From the NCBI GenBank assembly GCA_020746105.1, contig CM036624.1:26372084-26436083 (forward strand): 64,000 bases of DNA, given 5' to 3'. The notes beneath the pieces are model-generated. The model was not told the origin of the DNA and made no database searches. It saw only the letters and a program-made list of their open reading frames with translations. The number at the start of each line of letters is the position of its first letter. Within the stretch, counting starts at the first letter, position 1. Below, piece after piece: positions 1 to 16,420 of the stretch. Position numbers and translations under genes: made by a program. This stretch comes from Trogon surrucura (taxonomy: Eukaryota > Chordata > Aves > Trogoniformes > Trogonidae).

Positions 1-3000
1 CACAACTTGTGTTGGAGGGAAACGGTGAACAATTGCAAAGCCTTAAACTGTTGGTCGTATTTAATATCTTTACTTGTTATATAACCAAAATGGGAAGGTT
101 GGTGGCATGGGAGTCAGAAACATGACTGGTACAGTGTGATGATACATGTGATTAACTCTTCATTTGCATATGGGATTTTTCAGAACAGAACTTGAGTTGT
201 GGATAAATTCCTGAGCAATAGCAGTGAGAGCCAAAGTAGTTATGGTAAAAACCCAGGCTTATTATATGTAAAATTTGACTTTGACTACTGTTTTTTTCTG
301 CTTTCTTTGCCCCAAACTAGTAATTTAATAGTAAATTGTGCAGAACTTGTCAAAGCAGAATGTTTTCTGGGAGGAAACAGACCTTCAGCTTCCTTACAAA
401 CTTTATTTTTTGGTAACAACAGTGAGAAGGTATTTCTCCTTGCTGGCATAATACAATTTTTCATATAGATGCTCACAAAAGTGTATATGTATGTATGGCA
501 ACAATGTCATTAACTGCTTGAAGTTCGTAATAGCAAGTGAGGTAAATAGGCATACCCAGCAATGTGAGGGAACCTGTTAAATGTTTTGCAGGATTGGCAT
601 TTCTTCCTGGTTGACCAGGAAGAAGAATCCTTTTACAGAAATTTGTGTGGGTGGAAATTAAAATGGATACTGAATCTAAGTAAGGGATTGAAAAGCACTT
701 GTGGAATCTATTCTTTCAGAAGAGGGAAGCCTTAATCTGTAGATGAAAATACTTAGTCTACATGTTGCTTTGTGTGACCATACTTCAGATGTTTCCTTTT
801 GCTTTTCCAAGTACAGTCTGGTGCTTGACGGAAGTAGTTAATCACAACCGAAGTAGTTAATCACACCTTTGTGAGGTGAGGGGGAGTTACTTGCTGAGTG
901 CTAGAAACTTTGCCTACTTACAAGATGTTTATTCCCTCTCAACTATGGAAAGTTAAATTTTGAAAATTCTTCCAAGTATATTTTTGTTCTTCAGCTGTAG
1001 TAGAGATTGTGACTTCGTACACAGGAATTGAGTATGAGAAAGCAATTCTTTATGTTAATGACATATAAGTTTGCTATGTTGTGATGAAGAACCAATGTTC
1101 GTGTGTTACTAGTGTAGGAATCATACTTTTGAAGGTAGCTATAACCATGTTTAGTATAAAATCTATCTGAGATTTAGATCTTTTTTCTTCTAGTATTGTA
1201 TGTACTTCCATGTAGGTAGTAATATATGTAGTTGGAATAATTAGTTTCTGAAGAGAAGAACCCAACCCTATCACTTAATATATAATAAATGATAACAAGT
1301 TTTAATATGAAGGTATGATGAATATTTTCAGTTGTGCATAGCTTTTCTAGCTTTTGGTCTGTTGTTACAAAGGTAACAAGAAAAGTGTAACTAATGAAAA
1401 AAAGAATTGCTAGCAGTGCCTGCTGTCTTGTCATATAGATTTTCCAAATAAAATTGAATGCTGCGTGAATCACAGGCTTAAAAACTCATTTTGAAAGTTC
1501 AGAAGTGGTAACAGTATATCTCTGGGTGATAGCAGCATGTGTTTTGAGGTTTAACATTTGGACTTGAGCTGTAAATTCATGTCGACTCTGGCATATATAT
1601 TTAAAGTAAGCTTTCCCAGAGAACACCATAAAAACACGTCCTTTGGCCTGTTGGCAGGAGCAGAAGTTCATGTATATTCTCGTAATATTAGAGATATTAT
1701 TTTGAAGCAGATATAAAATAGATTTTATTTTTTTAATGCTAGGGCTGGTATAGCTTAAATATAGTGAATTTAATTGTCCTGAATAACTTTGTATCCTATG
1801 GTTTTGTTTAATATCTATCCTGGAACCAAAAATAATCAGACCAGCTTTTTCTGGACAGTAGTATCAACTTTTAAATATAGAAAGTACAGTAGGTATGTGT
1901 CCAATGAAGTACTGTTTCACAGTGACTTAGATGTATCTCTAATGGAAGCCAGATATTTTTGTAAAGCATAACTATACCTATCCCACTACATTTCTTCCTT
2001 TTTAATCTGTGAGAAAAACACAAGTCAAAAGTTTTTCTTAGTGTAGACTTCAGCTGTCAGTTAATTGCATTAAATTGCACTGTTATGTTTGCCTCAGAAA
2101 AGGAATTATGATTTATGTAGTACACAAACTGGTAAATACCTTGGGGTACATTTTGTTTTCAATCTTTTAAAAGTAGAGTGTCTTAAAGACACAATGTGCA
2201 CAGCATGGAAAATAAAAAAAAGTGTGCCCAGTTATTCGAATATGCTGTTTTAACAAAGTTAATGGCACTGTCTGTTGCAACTTTACAAGGCTATATTTTT
2301 TTTTTTAAGTTTTATATGGTATTTCAGGTTTTTAATGATTACTGATTTAGATGTAAAATCAGCCCCAGAATCCTTATGTACAGTGAACTTTTTTGCTTCC
2401 ATCAGGGTAGCAGTATGGTTCTGCAGGGAACTGAAGTAAAATCTTTTAAGTTTGGGTAGTTACTTGACCATGAAGTCTGTGACTAAATGAAGCTTTTCTT
2501 TTAGCACCATTGGCTGATGAGAAAGAACTGTTATGCTCTGCAGGTTTCAGTTTGTATTTTCTGTTAGATAAATAAAAAAAATTGAATTCTTTGTTGCTTC
2601 TGTTATAAACTCTGAAATATATTTCTGTATATGAGGCCACCTGCTGAATGTTTCTGTAGTGAAACTCTGTTTAATGGATTCATGAATGGGGTTTGCACAG
2701 TTCAAAGGTACCAACATAACTCAGTCGACAACTAAATACTGTTAAGGATAGTGCGGAGAAAAGTAGTTGTCTTTTTTTTTCCTTTTTTTTACTTCTAAAA
2801 ATAATGGGTGATCTTATAGGAAATTTTGTAATTGTGTATGTGATTAATATGCTTTCTTCAAATCATTGTAGACATGTCAATTTATTGCATTCATTAATGT
2901 GGGTTTGCAAATATTATGATACCTAATTGTGAAGGCTTTTTCTGGGGAGGGATTTGGCTCCTCTGCCTTGACATTTATGTGCACATGTGTATTTATAGTT

Positions 3001-5389
3001 GTGATCTGTCTGGAATTTGCCTTTGTGGTTTTGTTTGCTCTTTAACTTGTTGTGTGATCTTGTCCGGTCTTTTTCAGTTTTGTTTCTGAGGCTTAATTGG
3101 TGAGGATTACAGAAGAAATGGATTAATTTAAAGGGAATAATGAGCATTTTTATTCAACTTCATATACTTCAGGCAATAATGATACTGTTCTGCTTAGAAG
3201 CTTTTCCTTAAAATAACTTTTTACTGGTTCTAATTTATGATTAAACTAAAATTTTACTTCAGTATAACTATTGTCTTGAATATTTTCTTAATTAATTTCA
3301 GTTGTTCCTATGAAGGCTTCTTTAAAGAAAACAACAAATTCAAATTTAATATTATTAATGCAACTATTCTAAGACCTGGAAGTGGTATGACTTTGCTCTC
3401 TCACTGTTTTCCCAGACTTAATGGTGTATAACACTGGTCCGTATGTCTGTGAGTTAAACTGAGGTTATTCAGAGAGAATAATGAGAAAGAGGTATTTTAA
3501 AGCAACCATTATTTCACTGAAATACTACCTCCAGTGGAATGCTGGGTATGAGTAGCCAAACTCAGTCTCACAAGTGAAGGTGAACTGTTGGAGGAACAGT
3601 TTTTAGCTTCCTAGTGTATATTTCAAAACATTTTGAGTTTTAAAGAGAAAGTCTTGTATTACAGAAATGTATGTCACTTTCTTGGTTTTAATGAAAGAAT
3701 ATAGAAAATCCTCTGTGGATTATAGTGGACTTCCATTAGGCAAGTTCCGTATTGTTTAAAAATCCTATTCAGTCTTCCTGAGAATGAATAAAAATTTTTA
3801 ATATATTGACTATTTGACTTTTTAGTAATTTGTTGCAATTGAAGATACATCAGGATTTTTTTCCCCAATCAACTTAAAAAAAAAAAGCTTGAACTGAAAT
3901 TCTCATTTTATTTACTTGTTTTTTAATTTAGACTGTAACAAATAGAACTGATGTAAGGAAGCACTGAACAAATACAGCCTGCTAGCTTTATCAGTGCATA
4001 ATAACAGTACCCTAAAGTAGCTTGTAAGAACAGGAGGACACATCTCTCTGTGCCTGAAATGGAATACAGCTTTTGTATTTAAAGACTGTAAACAGAGAAC
4101 TGATGATATAGATGGTTAATTGATTCATAATGTGATATATCAGTAAGAGAAATCTTGATGTAGAATGAGAAGAAAGGTAACTAATTGATGGTGTGGGTTT
4201 GTTTTTTTTTTTTAAATATGGTTTTGATGGGATGTCACAGCCAACTGCAAGGCTGGATTTGTGTGTCTGAGAAGTTGCTTAGCATTTACTCAGGAGCACT
4301 CTTAATCAAAGTCTTAGGTTATGGCCTTACTAATTTTATAGATACGTAATTTAGTGGCTTACTTCTGAGATGTTTGAATGAGTTGCAGGATGCACTACAG
4401 CTGGCTTGTCACAGCTGAGGCCAGCCTTGGCTGCATACGACTTATTGGGTTGTGTGGTGTTCATGCTCCCCAAACAAATCAAATCACAGCTACCACCCCT
4501 CCTTCAAGTAAAAGGTCAAAGCGTAAACAGGTGAGTGCACATCCCACTGTCCCGCAGTTGGAGTTATATGTGAGCAGGAGTGCTTACAGTGCAGATGCCT
4601 CATGGCACTTACACAGACGGCATCGATCTCTGAAGAAGTGAATCAAGGACTCTGGGGAATGGACATACTGATAAAATGCCCTGTGATGTTTCTAAGTTCT
4701 CCTACTAAAGAGATGGGCCTCAAGGCAGAAATGCAGAAACTTGAAAAGATCAAAGTAATTCCATAAATGAGTTCATCTGTTGCACACTAGGTGATGACCT
4801 TAGCTGGTTTTGTCAGACACACTCAAGCATTTAAACAAAAATTAGAAATCTTATTCAAACATATTGGAAGTGAAATCTTTTCTGAGTCTAGAACGGTTTA
4901 AATACTTCTGTGTCTAGGTTTGTATGGTAACAGGGAAGATAGTTCTACCGGCTATTATAGTCGTAAATATGTAGGGTACTTTTTTTTTAAGCTGTTTTAT
5001 TTTCTGTTTATCTGTACTTATTTGAAAGGTCTACAATATCAGAAGTTCTTGTTGTGGAGAGAGCATAAAGGCTCTTACTTTCCTATTAATAAAACTCTAA
5101 AGAGAAATATGGGATTAAAATAAACAGTTAAGAATTGCAAAGATCAGATATCGAGAGTTCTAAAAATCTAACAGTTGTGAGTTACTATCTAAAATTCATC
5201 ACACTTACCAGAGGGATTTCACTTTCTGGAGAAGTGCTGGTATGATCAGATGTACCCAGATGATGATTAGCACGATCACTAGATGTTCACCTTGTGCAGG
5301 CTAGTCTTTCAATACTACTACTAGTAGTTTTCACTAATTCTGAAAGAGTTGTATCTCTGAATCTATTACAAAAAGGAACTTGATAATAA

Positions 5390-5560
5390 GCACATGAGAG
5401 GAACTGCAGCCTACTTGGATTTCCAAAAGATCTCTGATTGTATGATAAAAGGAAGGTCTTAGCATGGAGAAAAAAGAACATCCTTTCTGGAAGGAGGTGT
5501 TCTGGTTATCCCATCAACTCTTAGAAGATGTGAGACTCCAGACCAGTTCATTCGGGCATG
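5390..5560 (+). mobile_element. Possible very old CR1 LINE fragment
   Basis: A short stretch around 5,411-5,445 translates to a run reading YLDFQK followed by a degraded SD, which resembles the reverse-transcriptase block YLDFSKAFD of CR1 elements. The flanks cannot be aligned by eye. This is a weak call resting on about ten residues, and the boundaries are guesses. Confidence 0.25.
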
Positions 5561-8196
5561 GCAATCTTACACAGGGCAGGAAGTACAAGTCATGTAGTCA
5601 TTGCTGTGCATCTTGCTCAGAATCATAATTTCACTTTTAGGGAATAACCTAATTAGGGTACGCCTTGGCACTGAGGCCAGAATAGCATGTTCCCCTCTGT
5701 AGGGAGAGAAAGGATGCCTGAACACTTACTCAACTGTGGTTGTCAACAAAAAGTCCCAGTGTAACTTTTGTTGTTACCAGAACTTGTTCTGGAAGTCTTG
5801 ACATTCAAGGGGAAGAAACTTTTAACAAGAAATCCTTCTTTTAATCCTACCTTTTAATGAAACCTGGGAAATTAATTACTGTGTTTTCCAAAATGGAAGG
5901 ACAGGTGAAGAACACTAAGTCTTGCTAAATGCAGCTTCTTGAGTATTCTTTTGATACTTAAAAGGAGAGATAAGTGTTTAATATCCTCAAATAGGAGAAT
6001 TTCTTATACCTTGTAACATAGTGTATGTACCCACTGCCACTTTGGTCGACCAGATGTTTTGAAAACTGTAATGAAAAATACAGTCCTGAAACTAGCCTGA
6101 GCTATTGGTGTTCTGACAATTCTATTCTATGACAGCACAGTGATGTAAAAATTTCAGGGTCCTTCTTGGACACTCATGGTTGGAAATACTTTGAGTGATG
6201 TAAGTTATGACCCCACCAGAGATTGCTTAAAACCATACCCTGGGAGCACAGCTAAGTGTAACTCCTTGTACTCGTAGTTTTGCAAGAGAATTTAAGGCTG
6301 CTTTAAAACTTACTCTGTCAATAGCGATGAGGTGTTACTGTTGTAGCTCAGAGTATTCTGCTGGGTTTAGATGGTGATTTGTCGTATTTGCAAGCATTTC
6401 TTGAACGTAATAAGGTTTAAACTGCCCATTAACACGTGTGTAAATAAAATGGCTTCTTAGAGAGTGGTATTGTATCTTACATGAAATCAGTTGAAGTGCT
6501 GTTTTAATTCAAGATATTGTACCTACTGCTTTCAAAACTTTATAGTGGAAAAAATGCTAAATTTAGGATATGAGTCTACAAGAATTTATCTGAAATGCTA
6601 GTCATAAATTAACAAAATTGGCACTTTTAAAGAGAGACAAAAAACAGAGGGTGATTAGTAAAAGACTAGCTTTATTCCACATGAAGGTCAGCAACAACTG
6701 CTTTCAGCTGTAAAGATAATTGATTCTGTAACCTTGTGACTCCCAGCATTTCAAAAATGCAACTAAGTCCCGAGAGATTTGTTGCCAAGGGGAGCTGATT
6801 CCTTGTTTCAATATCCTTTAGCCTGTGTTACATTTGAAATATTAACTACAGGTATGCAAAGATTCTTGCTTTCTCAAATATTGTGGTGAAATCTCATCTT
6901 TATTCTGTCTTCATTCCCACCCATATGGGAAAAGCAAAATTAGCGAATCCTGGATACATTGAGTGAATCTAGTCAGTTCTACTGCAGAAATTGGAAAAGA
7001 ATAGGTATTATTTGAAGAATAGGCATACAGCATGTTTAAAACAAACAAAACCAAAACCCCTAAACCAAAACAAAACAAAAATTTTTTTTCTAGTACTCTC
7101 TGCTTAAGCCGAGATATTCTGTGTCTTCTGATCAGTCCATTTTTAAGTCAGAGGGAGTTCTGGAAAACAACTTCGTGTGCAAAGGGAAGGTTAGTGTTCT
7201 CCACCTGAGTTTGATGATCCCTCGGCTTCTCTATACTGCCTTTCTTAAAATTTTTTTTATTATTAGAAAGAAGGTGTTTGAGCATAACTGTCTTCATACA
7301 AGTAAATTCATAATTGAGCTTAAACATGTCCTCATATAGGTAATTTTGAGATGACTAAAAATGGTGTGTTTTAATATTTTCATTCCAGGGAGGAGTTATT
7401 TTTCAAGCTATAGTAATCAGTATTGAAGTTTATTGCCATACTGATCAGGAGAGATAATTTCTTGACCATAAATAAGATCCAAAAGGAATCTTGCAGGCTG
7501 AAATGTCATACCATTCCCTCCGCAGAGCATGAGAAATAATCCAAGAGTACAATTTGCACAATGTATTGTAAGAACCAGGTATTTTTCTGTTACTAACATC
7601 TCATCAGACAAAAGCTGTTTGCTGTATATGTTGCCACACTTGTGTAATAGTCTTTGTAGTGCCTCTCGTGTAGGAGGAGGCTGGGGCAGGGGTGAGAGTA
7701 TTGGTCTGCTTTGGGTGGCTTGAGTTGTGGTGGACTGAGTCGTGTTTTTTGCTCGGATTTTATTTCTTACTGCGTAATAGCACGTGGCTGCGGTCAGCTG
7801 TGTTATTTTTAAAGAAATGAAGTTATGCTTTCTGAGGCTTTGTAGTTGGGTGTAAAATAATTCGTAGCCTTTGCTGGAAAGGGTCCAAATCCGTGTTGAT
7901 ATATTTGGAAAGCAGTTATGTGTACAGCTGTCTCTATAGAAACTGTGAAGTAAAACGCTATAATTACTTTATAAGGGCTACTGCCTTTCTGTTAGGGCAG
8001 TTATGTCTTTAGAGCTGACTGGATTTAGTCCTGGTGGTGAAAGGCACTGTGTCACACTATTAAAGCTTTAAACTTTGTATTTGCTTGAGAAGGAAAGAAA
8101 TAGAAGTTCAGCATTTTTCTCTGTGTGTACGTGTGCGCATGCGTGTGTGTGAGAGAGCGAAAGCTGTGCTGGCTGTTCAGCCGGGGCAGTCGGGGA

Positions 8197-8300
8197 AGTG
8201 ACGTCCTGTATTATTTGTCGTTCTAGAAAGAGCGGAGACACGTACTGTAGATGGGAGGTCCCTAAAGAGGGCTGTGTCTTGTCCAGTGTGTGTAATTATT
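8197..8300 (+). promoter_or_regulatory. DNAJB4: Possible stress-responsive promoter/enhancer patch upstream of DNAJB4 coding exon
   Basis: A consensus CRE/ATF half-palindrome TGACGTC lies at 8,199-8,205, and a heat-shock-type dyad TTCTAGAA (TTC-nn-GAA) lies at 8,221-8,228. Both are about 210-240 bp upstream of the 5' UTR acceptor. The surrounding 150 bp carries more CpG than the neighbouring AT-rich sequence. Members of this DNAJB family are known to be stress-inducible. That these motifs drive an internal DNAJB4 promoter is inference, and both could occur by chance. Confidence 0.3.
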
Positions 8301-8436
8301 TATAAATGAGCAACGGGGGAAGGAATGAAATACGGAGGACCTGCCCGGTGTTTCTTTAATGTATCGGAGAGTTTGTTATTTGTGACAGTGCTGTTCGTTT
8401 CGATTCCAATTTTGATTTTTATTTTTCCTTCTCTAG

Positions 8437-8511
8437 CACCTCTGCATTGCTAAGACGTTGGACACTGCTTTCCTTATAGCAAGGAAAATTTGAATTCCTC
8501 CAACACTCAGG
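8437..8511 (+). other. DNAJB4: DNAJB4 5' UTR part of the first coding exon
   Basis: A pyrimidine-rich tract ending in TTCTCTAG at 8,436 makes a strong splice acceptor 75 bp before the start codon. The exon therefore probably begins at 8,437 with 5' UTR and continues into the coding part. The start codon context is strong (A at -3, G at +4). The donor of the upstream non-coding exon is not identified. Confidence 0.65.
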
Positions 8512-13850
<5,339 letters not shown>

Positions 13851-14430
13851 AACGAAGACTGTGTATGTCAACAGTTTAAACAGGACACTGGAAATGCAGA
13901 AGACTGGCAAGTCTGTGCTTTAAAAGTGCAATCTGTAACAACTAGTGGAATATTTGTTTTTTTGTTTTGTTTTGTGGGATGGGTGGGGGGGAAACACTGT
14001 AATGCTGCATGAGAAGAAAAGGGGTAAGTACAAGTCATACAGGTGACTTCTGCAGTATAATTTACACAGAAAACCACTCGTTTTATTTTACATCTTCCTA
14101 ATCAGAAAAGTCTATTCATTATTTTATCAAATGTAAAACGTAGTAAGTTTTACAAAACCAGTGCATATTTCTAATACAGTACTTGAACCTCCAAGTACTT
14201 CTTATCCCTACCCTATCTATGGCATGACCCATTTATACAGAATTTGGAGACAGTAGAAGTACACAAATGTATAAATATTTTAAAGAGCAAAACATGAGAG
14301 AGAGCATTTTATTATGTTGCCTTCCACTGCACAGAGCATAGGCTGAGAAAATCAGCTTGGACTCCTGAACCACCCCCCAGTGGAATCAAAGCATTTTCAG
14401 TACTGCCCCAGACTGTGTGGGGACTGCATT
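13851..14430 (+). other. DNAJB4: DNAJB4 3' UTR (proximal part; end not resolved)
   Basis: The sequence after the stop is AT-rich with a T/G-rich run and a G-rich stretch at 13,976-13,991. I find no canonical AATAAA before the CR1 element. The first AATAAA hexamers downstream are at 15,199 (inside CR1), 17,978 and 18,171, and a weaker TATAAA lies near 14,271. Where the mRNA ends cannot be decided from sequence. Confidence 0.55.
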
Positions 14431-16420
14431 GCGAGTCTAGCAAAGGGCGTGCGGCTTGAGGAGCAAGAGTAGCCATTTGCTGTGGAATAGTTCCTCAGCC
14501 TTCAAGCAGAACAGCAAGAAGGTATCCTACAAGTGGATAAACAGCGGATGATGGGCCTGCTGTTGAATAGGGCAGGGAGGCTGGTAACAAATGACATTCA
14601 GAATGCTGAGGTACTCTCTGCCTTCTTTGCATCAGTTTCTACCAGTAAAACAAGCCTTCAGGAATTCTAGGCCCCTGAGACCAGAGGGGAGGACAGGAAC
14701 TTTGGTGGTAGAGGACCAGATTAGGGTGCATTTGAAGTCTGTGAGCCTGACAGATTGCACCCCGAAATGCTAAGAGGGAGCTGGCTAGTGCCATTGCAAG
14801 GCTGCTCTTAATTATCTTTGAATGGTCATGAAGACTGGGAGTTGTTCCACTAGACTGGAAAAGAGCAAATATCTCTCCTCTATCTTCAAGAAGAACGAGA
14901 AGGAAGATTTGAGGAGCTACAAGGCTAGTCAGCTTCACCTCAATCCTGAGGAATGTGATGAAGAAAATCCTGCAAGAAAGCATTTCCAAACACATGAAGG
15001 ACAAGAAAGGTGATCAGGAGCAGTCAGCATAGATTTACAAAGGAGGAATCGTGCTTGACCAACCTCATTGCCGTCTCTAGTGAGGTGACTAGCTTTGTGG
15101 ATGATGGGAGAACAGTCCATGTTGTCTACCTTGACTTTAGTAGACAGACTGATAAAGTACAGGTCAGATAAGTGGAAAGTGAGATGGATTAAAAACTGAA
15201 TAAATGAGTGAGTGAAGGGGGCTGTAATCAGTGGCACAAAGTCCAGTTGGAGGCAAGTCAGTAGTGGTGTACCCTTTCGCTCAAGACTGGGGCCAATACC
15301 ACTAAACGTCTTTTTAATGACCTGGACTATGGAATGGAGTATATCCTTGGCAGATTTGCAAATCGGATAAAATCAAGCAGCTGGTAACACAACACCAGAT
15401 GACGTCCTGCCTTTCAGAGTGACCTCAGTGGTCTGCAGAAGTGGACAGAGGGTTCTCACCAAGTTCAACAAGGGGGAGTGCAAAGTCTTGCTCGCTGAGG
15501 GACAACCCAAGGCACTAGTACACTCTGTGAGCTGACTGGCTGGAAAGCAGCTTTTTTGAGACCTTGGGGTCCTCGTGGACAACAAACTGACCATGAGCCA
15601 GCAATGCACCCCTGTGGCAACAAAGGCCAGAGCTTTTCTAGTAGGCTGAGGCTGATAATAGAATACTTTAGGTTGGGAAAGACTTTTTAAGACCATTTCC
15701 TCCAACCATTAACCTAGCAGTCCCAGGTCCACCACTAAACCATGTCCCTAAACACCTTGTCTGCATGTCTTTTAAATACTCCCAGGAGTGGTGACTCAGC
15801 CACTCCCCTGGACAGCCTGTTCCAATGCTTGACAACCCTTCAGATGAAATTTTTCCTAATATCTGATTTAACCTTGACTCAACTTGAGGCTGTTTGCCTC
15901 TTGTCCTGTCGCTTGTTACATGGGAGATGGTCCTTCCTCTCTACTGTCGGCACTGATGAGAATGCATCTGGAATACTGTGTCTGTTCTGGGCTTCCCGGT
16001 ACAAGAACGGCGCAAACTTACTGGAGCAGGTCTAGCACAGGTCCTTGTATGAGAGGCTGAGAGGGCTGGAGCTTTTCAGCCTGTGGAAGAAAATGCTTGG
16101 GGGGATCTTATCCTGTAAATACCTGATGAGGAGGAATGAAGAAGGCTCTTCTCAGAAGCTCTGAGTGACGGGACTAAGAGGCAGTAGCCACAAGTTGAAA
16201 TACAGGGGATCTGAACACAAGGCAACACATTTTTACTGTGAACGTGGTCAAATACTGGAACAGATTGCCCAGAGAGGTTGATGACCTGCTATCTCTGGAG
16301 ATACTCAAAACCTGAGTACATGGTCCTGAGCAGCCTGCTCTAGCTGACCGTGCTTGAACAGAGGCGTTGGACTTACATGATCCCAAGGAGATTCCTTACA
16401 ACCTAAGTGATTCTGTGAAC
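14430..16420 (+). mobile_element. CR1 LINE, plus orientation, 5'-truncated and split by a nested CR1
   Basis: Matches the 3' half of the CR1 reverse-transcriptase frame. The part near 14,545-14,680 resembles the stretch before the RT domain, and 15,050-15,150 translates to a run like LTNLIAVSSEV followed by VVYLDFSR (the VVYLDFSKAFD block). The 15,240-15,620 part resembles the downstream block ending with DNKLTMSQQC. The element resumes at about 15,931 (HLEYCVCSGL-like) and runs to a degraded 3' end at GATTCTGTGAAC near 16,420. It carries many stops and frameshifts and so is old and inactive. The left boundary is approximate. Part of the host element appears lost at the nested insertion. Confidence 0.85.
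15653..15930 (-). mobile_element. CR1 LINE 3' fragment, minus orientation, nested in the CR1 above
   Basis: From about 15,653 the sequence reads as the reverse complement of a CR1 3' end: a TAGAATACTTTAGGTTGG start, then the CCAACCATTAACC block, then the reverse of the ORF2 C-terminus around 15,785-15,870. The flanking host CR1 is in the opposite orientation on both sides. The nested copy must therefore be younger than its host. About 280 bp long and strongly 5'-truncated. Confidence 0.8.

Larger units (their letters stand above)
1..8436. other. Non-coding region upstream of DNAJB4 coding exon
   Basis: No convincing coding exon is visible. All open frames are short (under 90 codons), have no recognisable domain and lack paired splice signals. 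The base composition is AT-rich with scattered poly-T and poly-A runs. Because the first coding exon of DNAJB4 is preceded by a good splice acceptor at 8,436, at least part of this stretch is probably the first intron of DNAJB4, with the non-coding first exon further upstream or before the window. No CpG island is seen, so the main DNAJB4 promoter may lie outside the window. A short direct repeat (period 19) lies at 831-867. Confidence 0.6.

Noticed and set aside
4378-4641. An 87-codon frame containing a donor-like CAG|GTGAGT, considered as an upstream DNAJB4 exon
   Set aside because: It has no acceptor, no similarity to a known protein and no way to confirm use in a transcript.
8120-8160. 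A TG/CG-alternating stretch, considered as a regulatory Z-DNA element
   Set aside because: It is short and interrupted. Noted only as part of the surrounding patch.
14639-15004. A 121-codon minus-strand frame
   Set aside because: Antisense shadow of the CR1 reverse-transcriptase region.
15373-15705. A 110-codon minus-strand frame
   Set aside because: It is the complement of the plus-oriented CR1 fragment, running into the nested copy.
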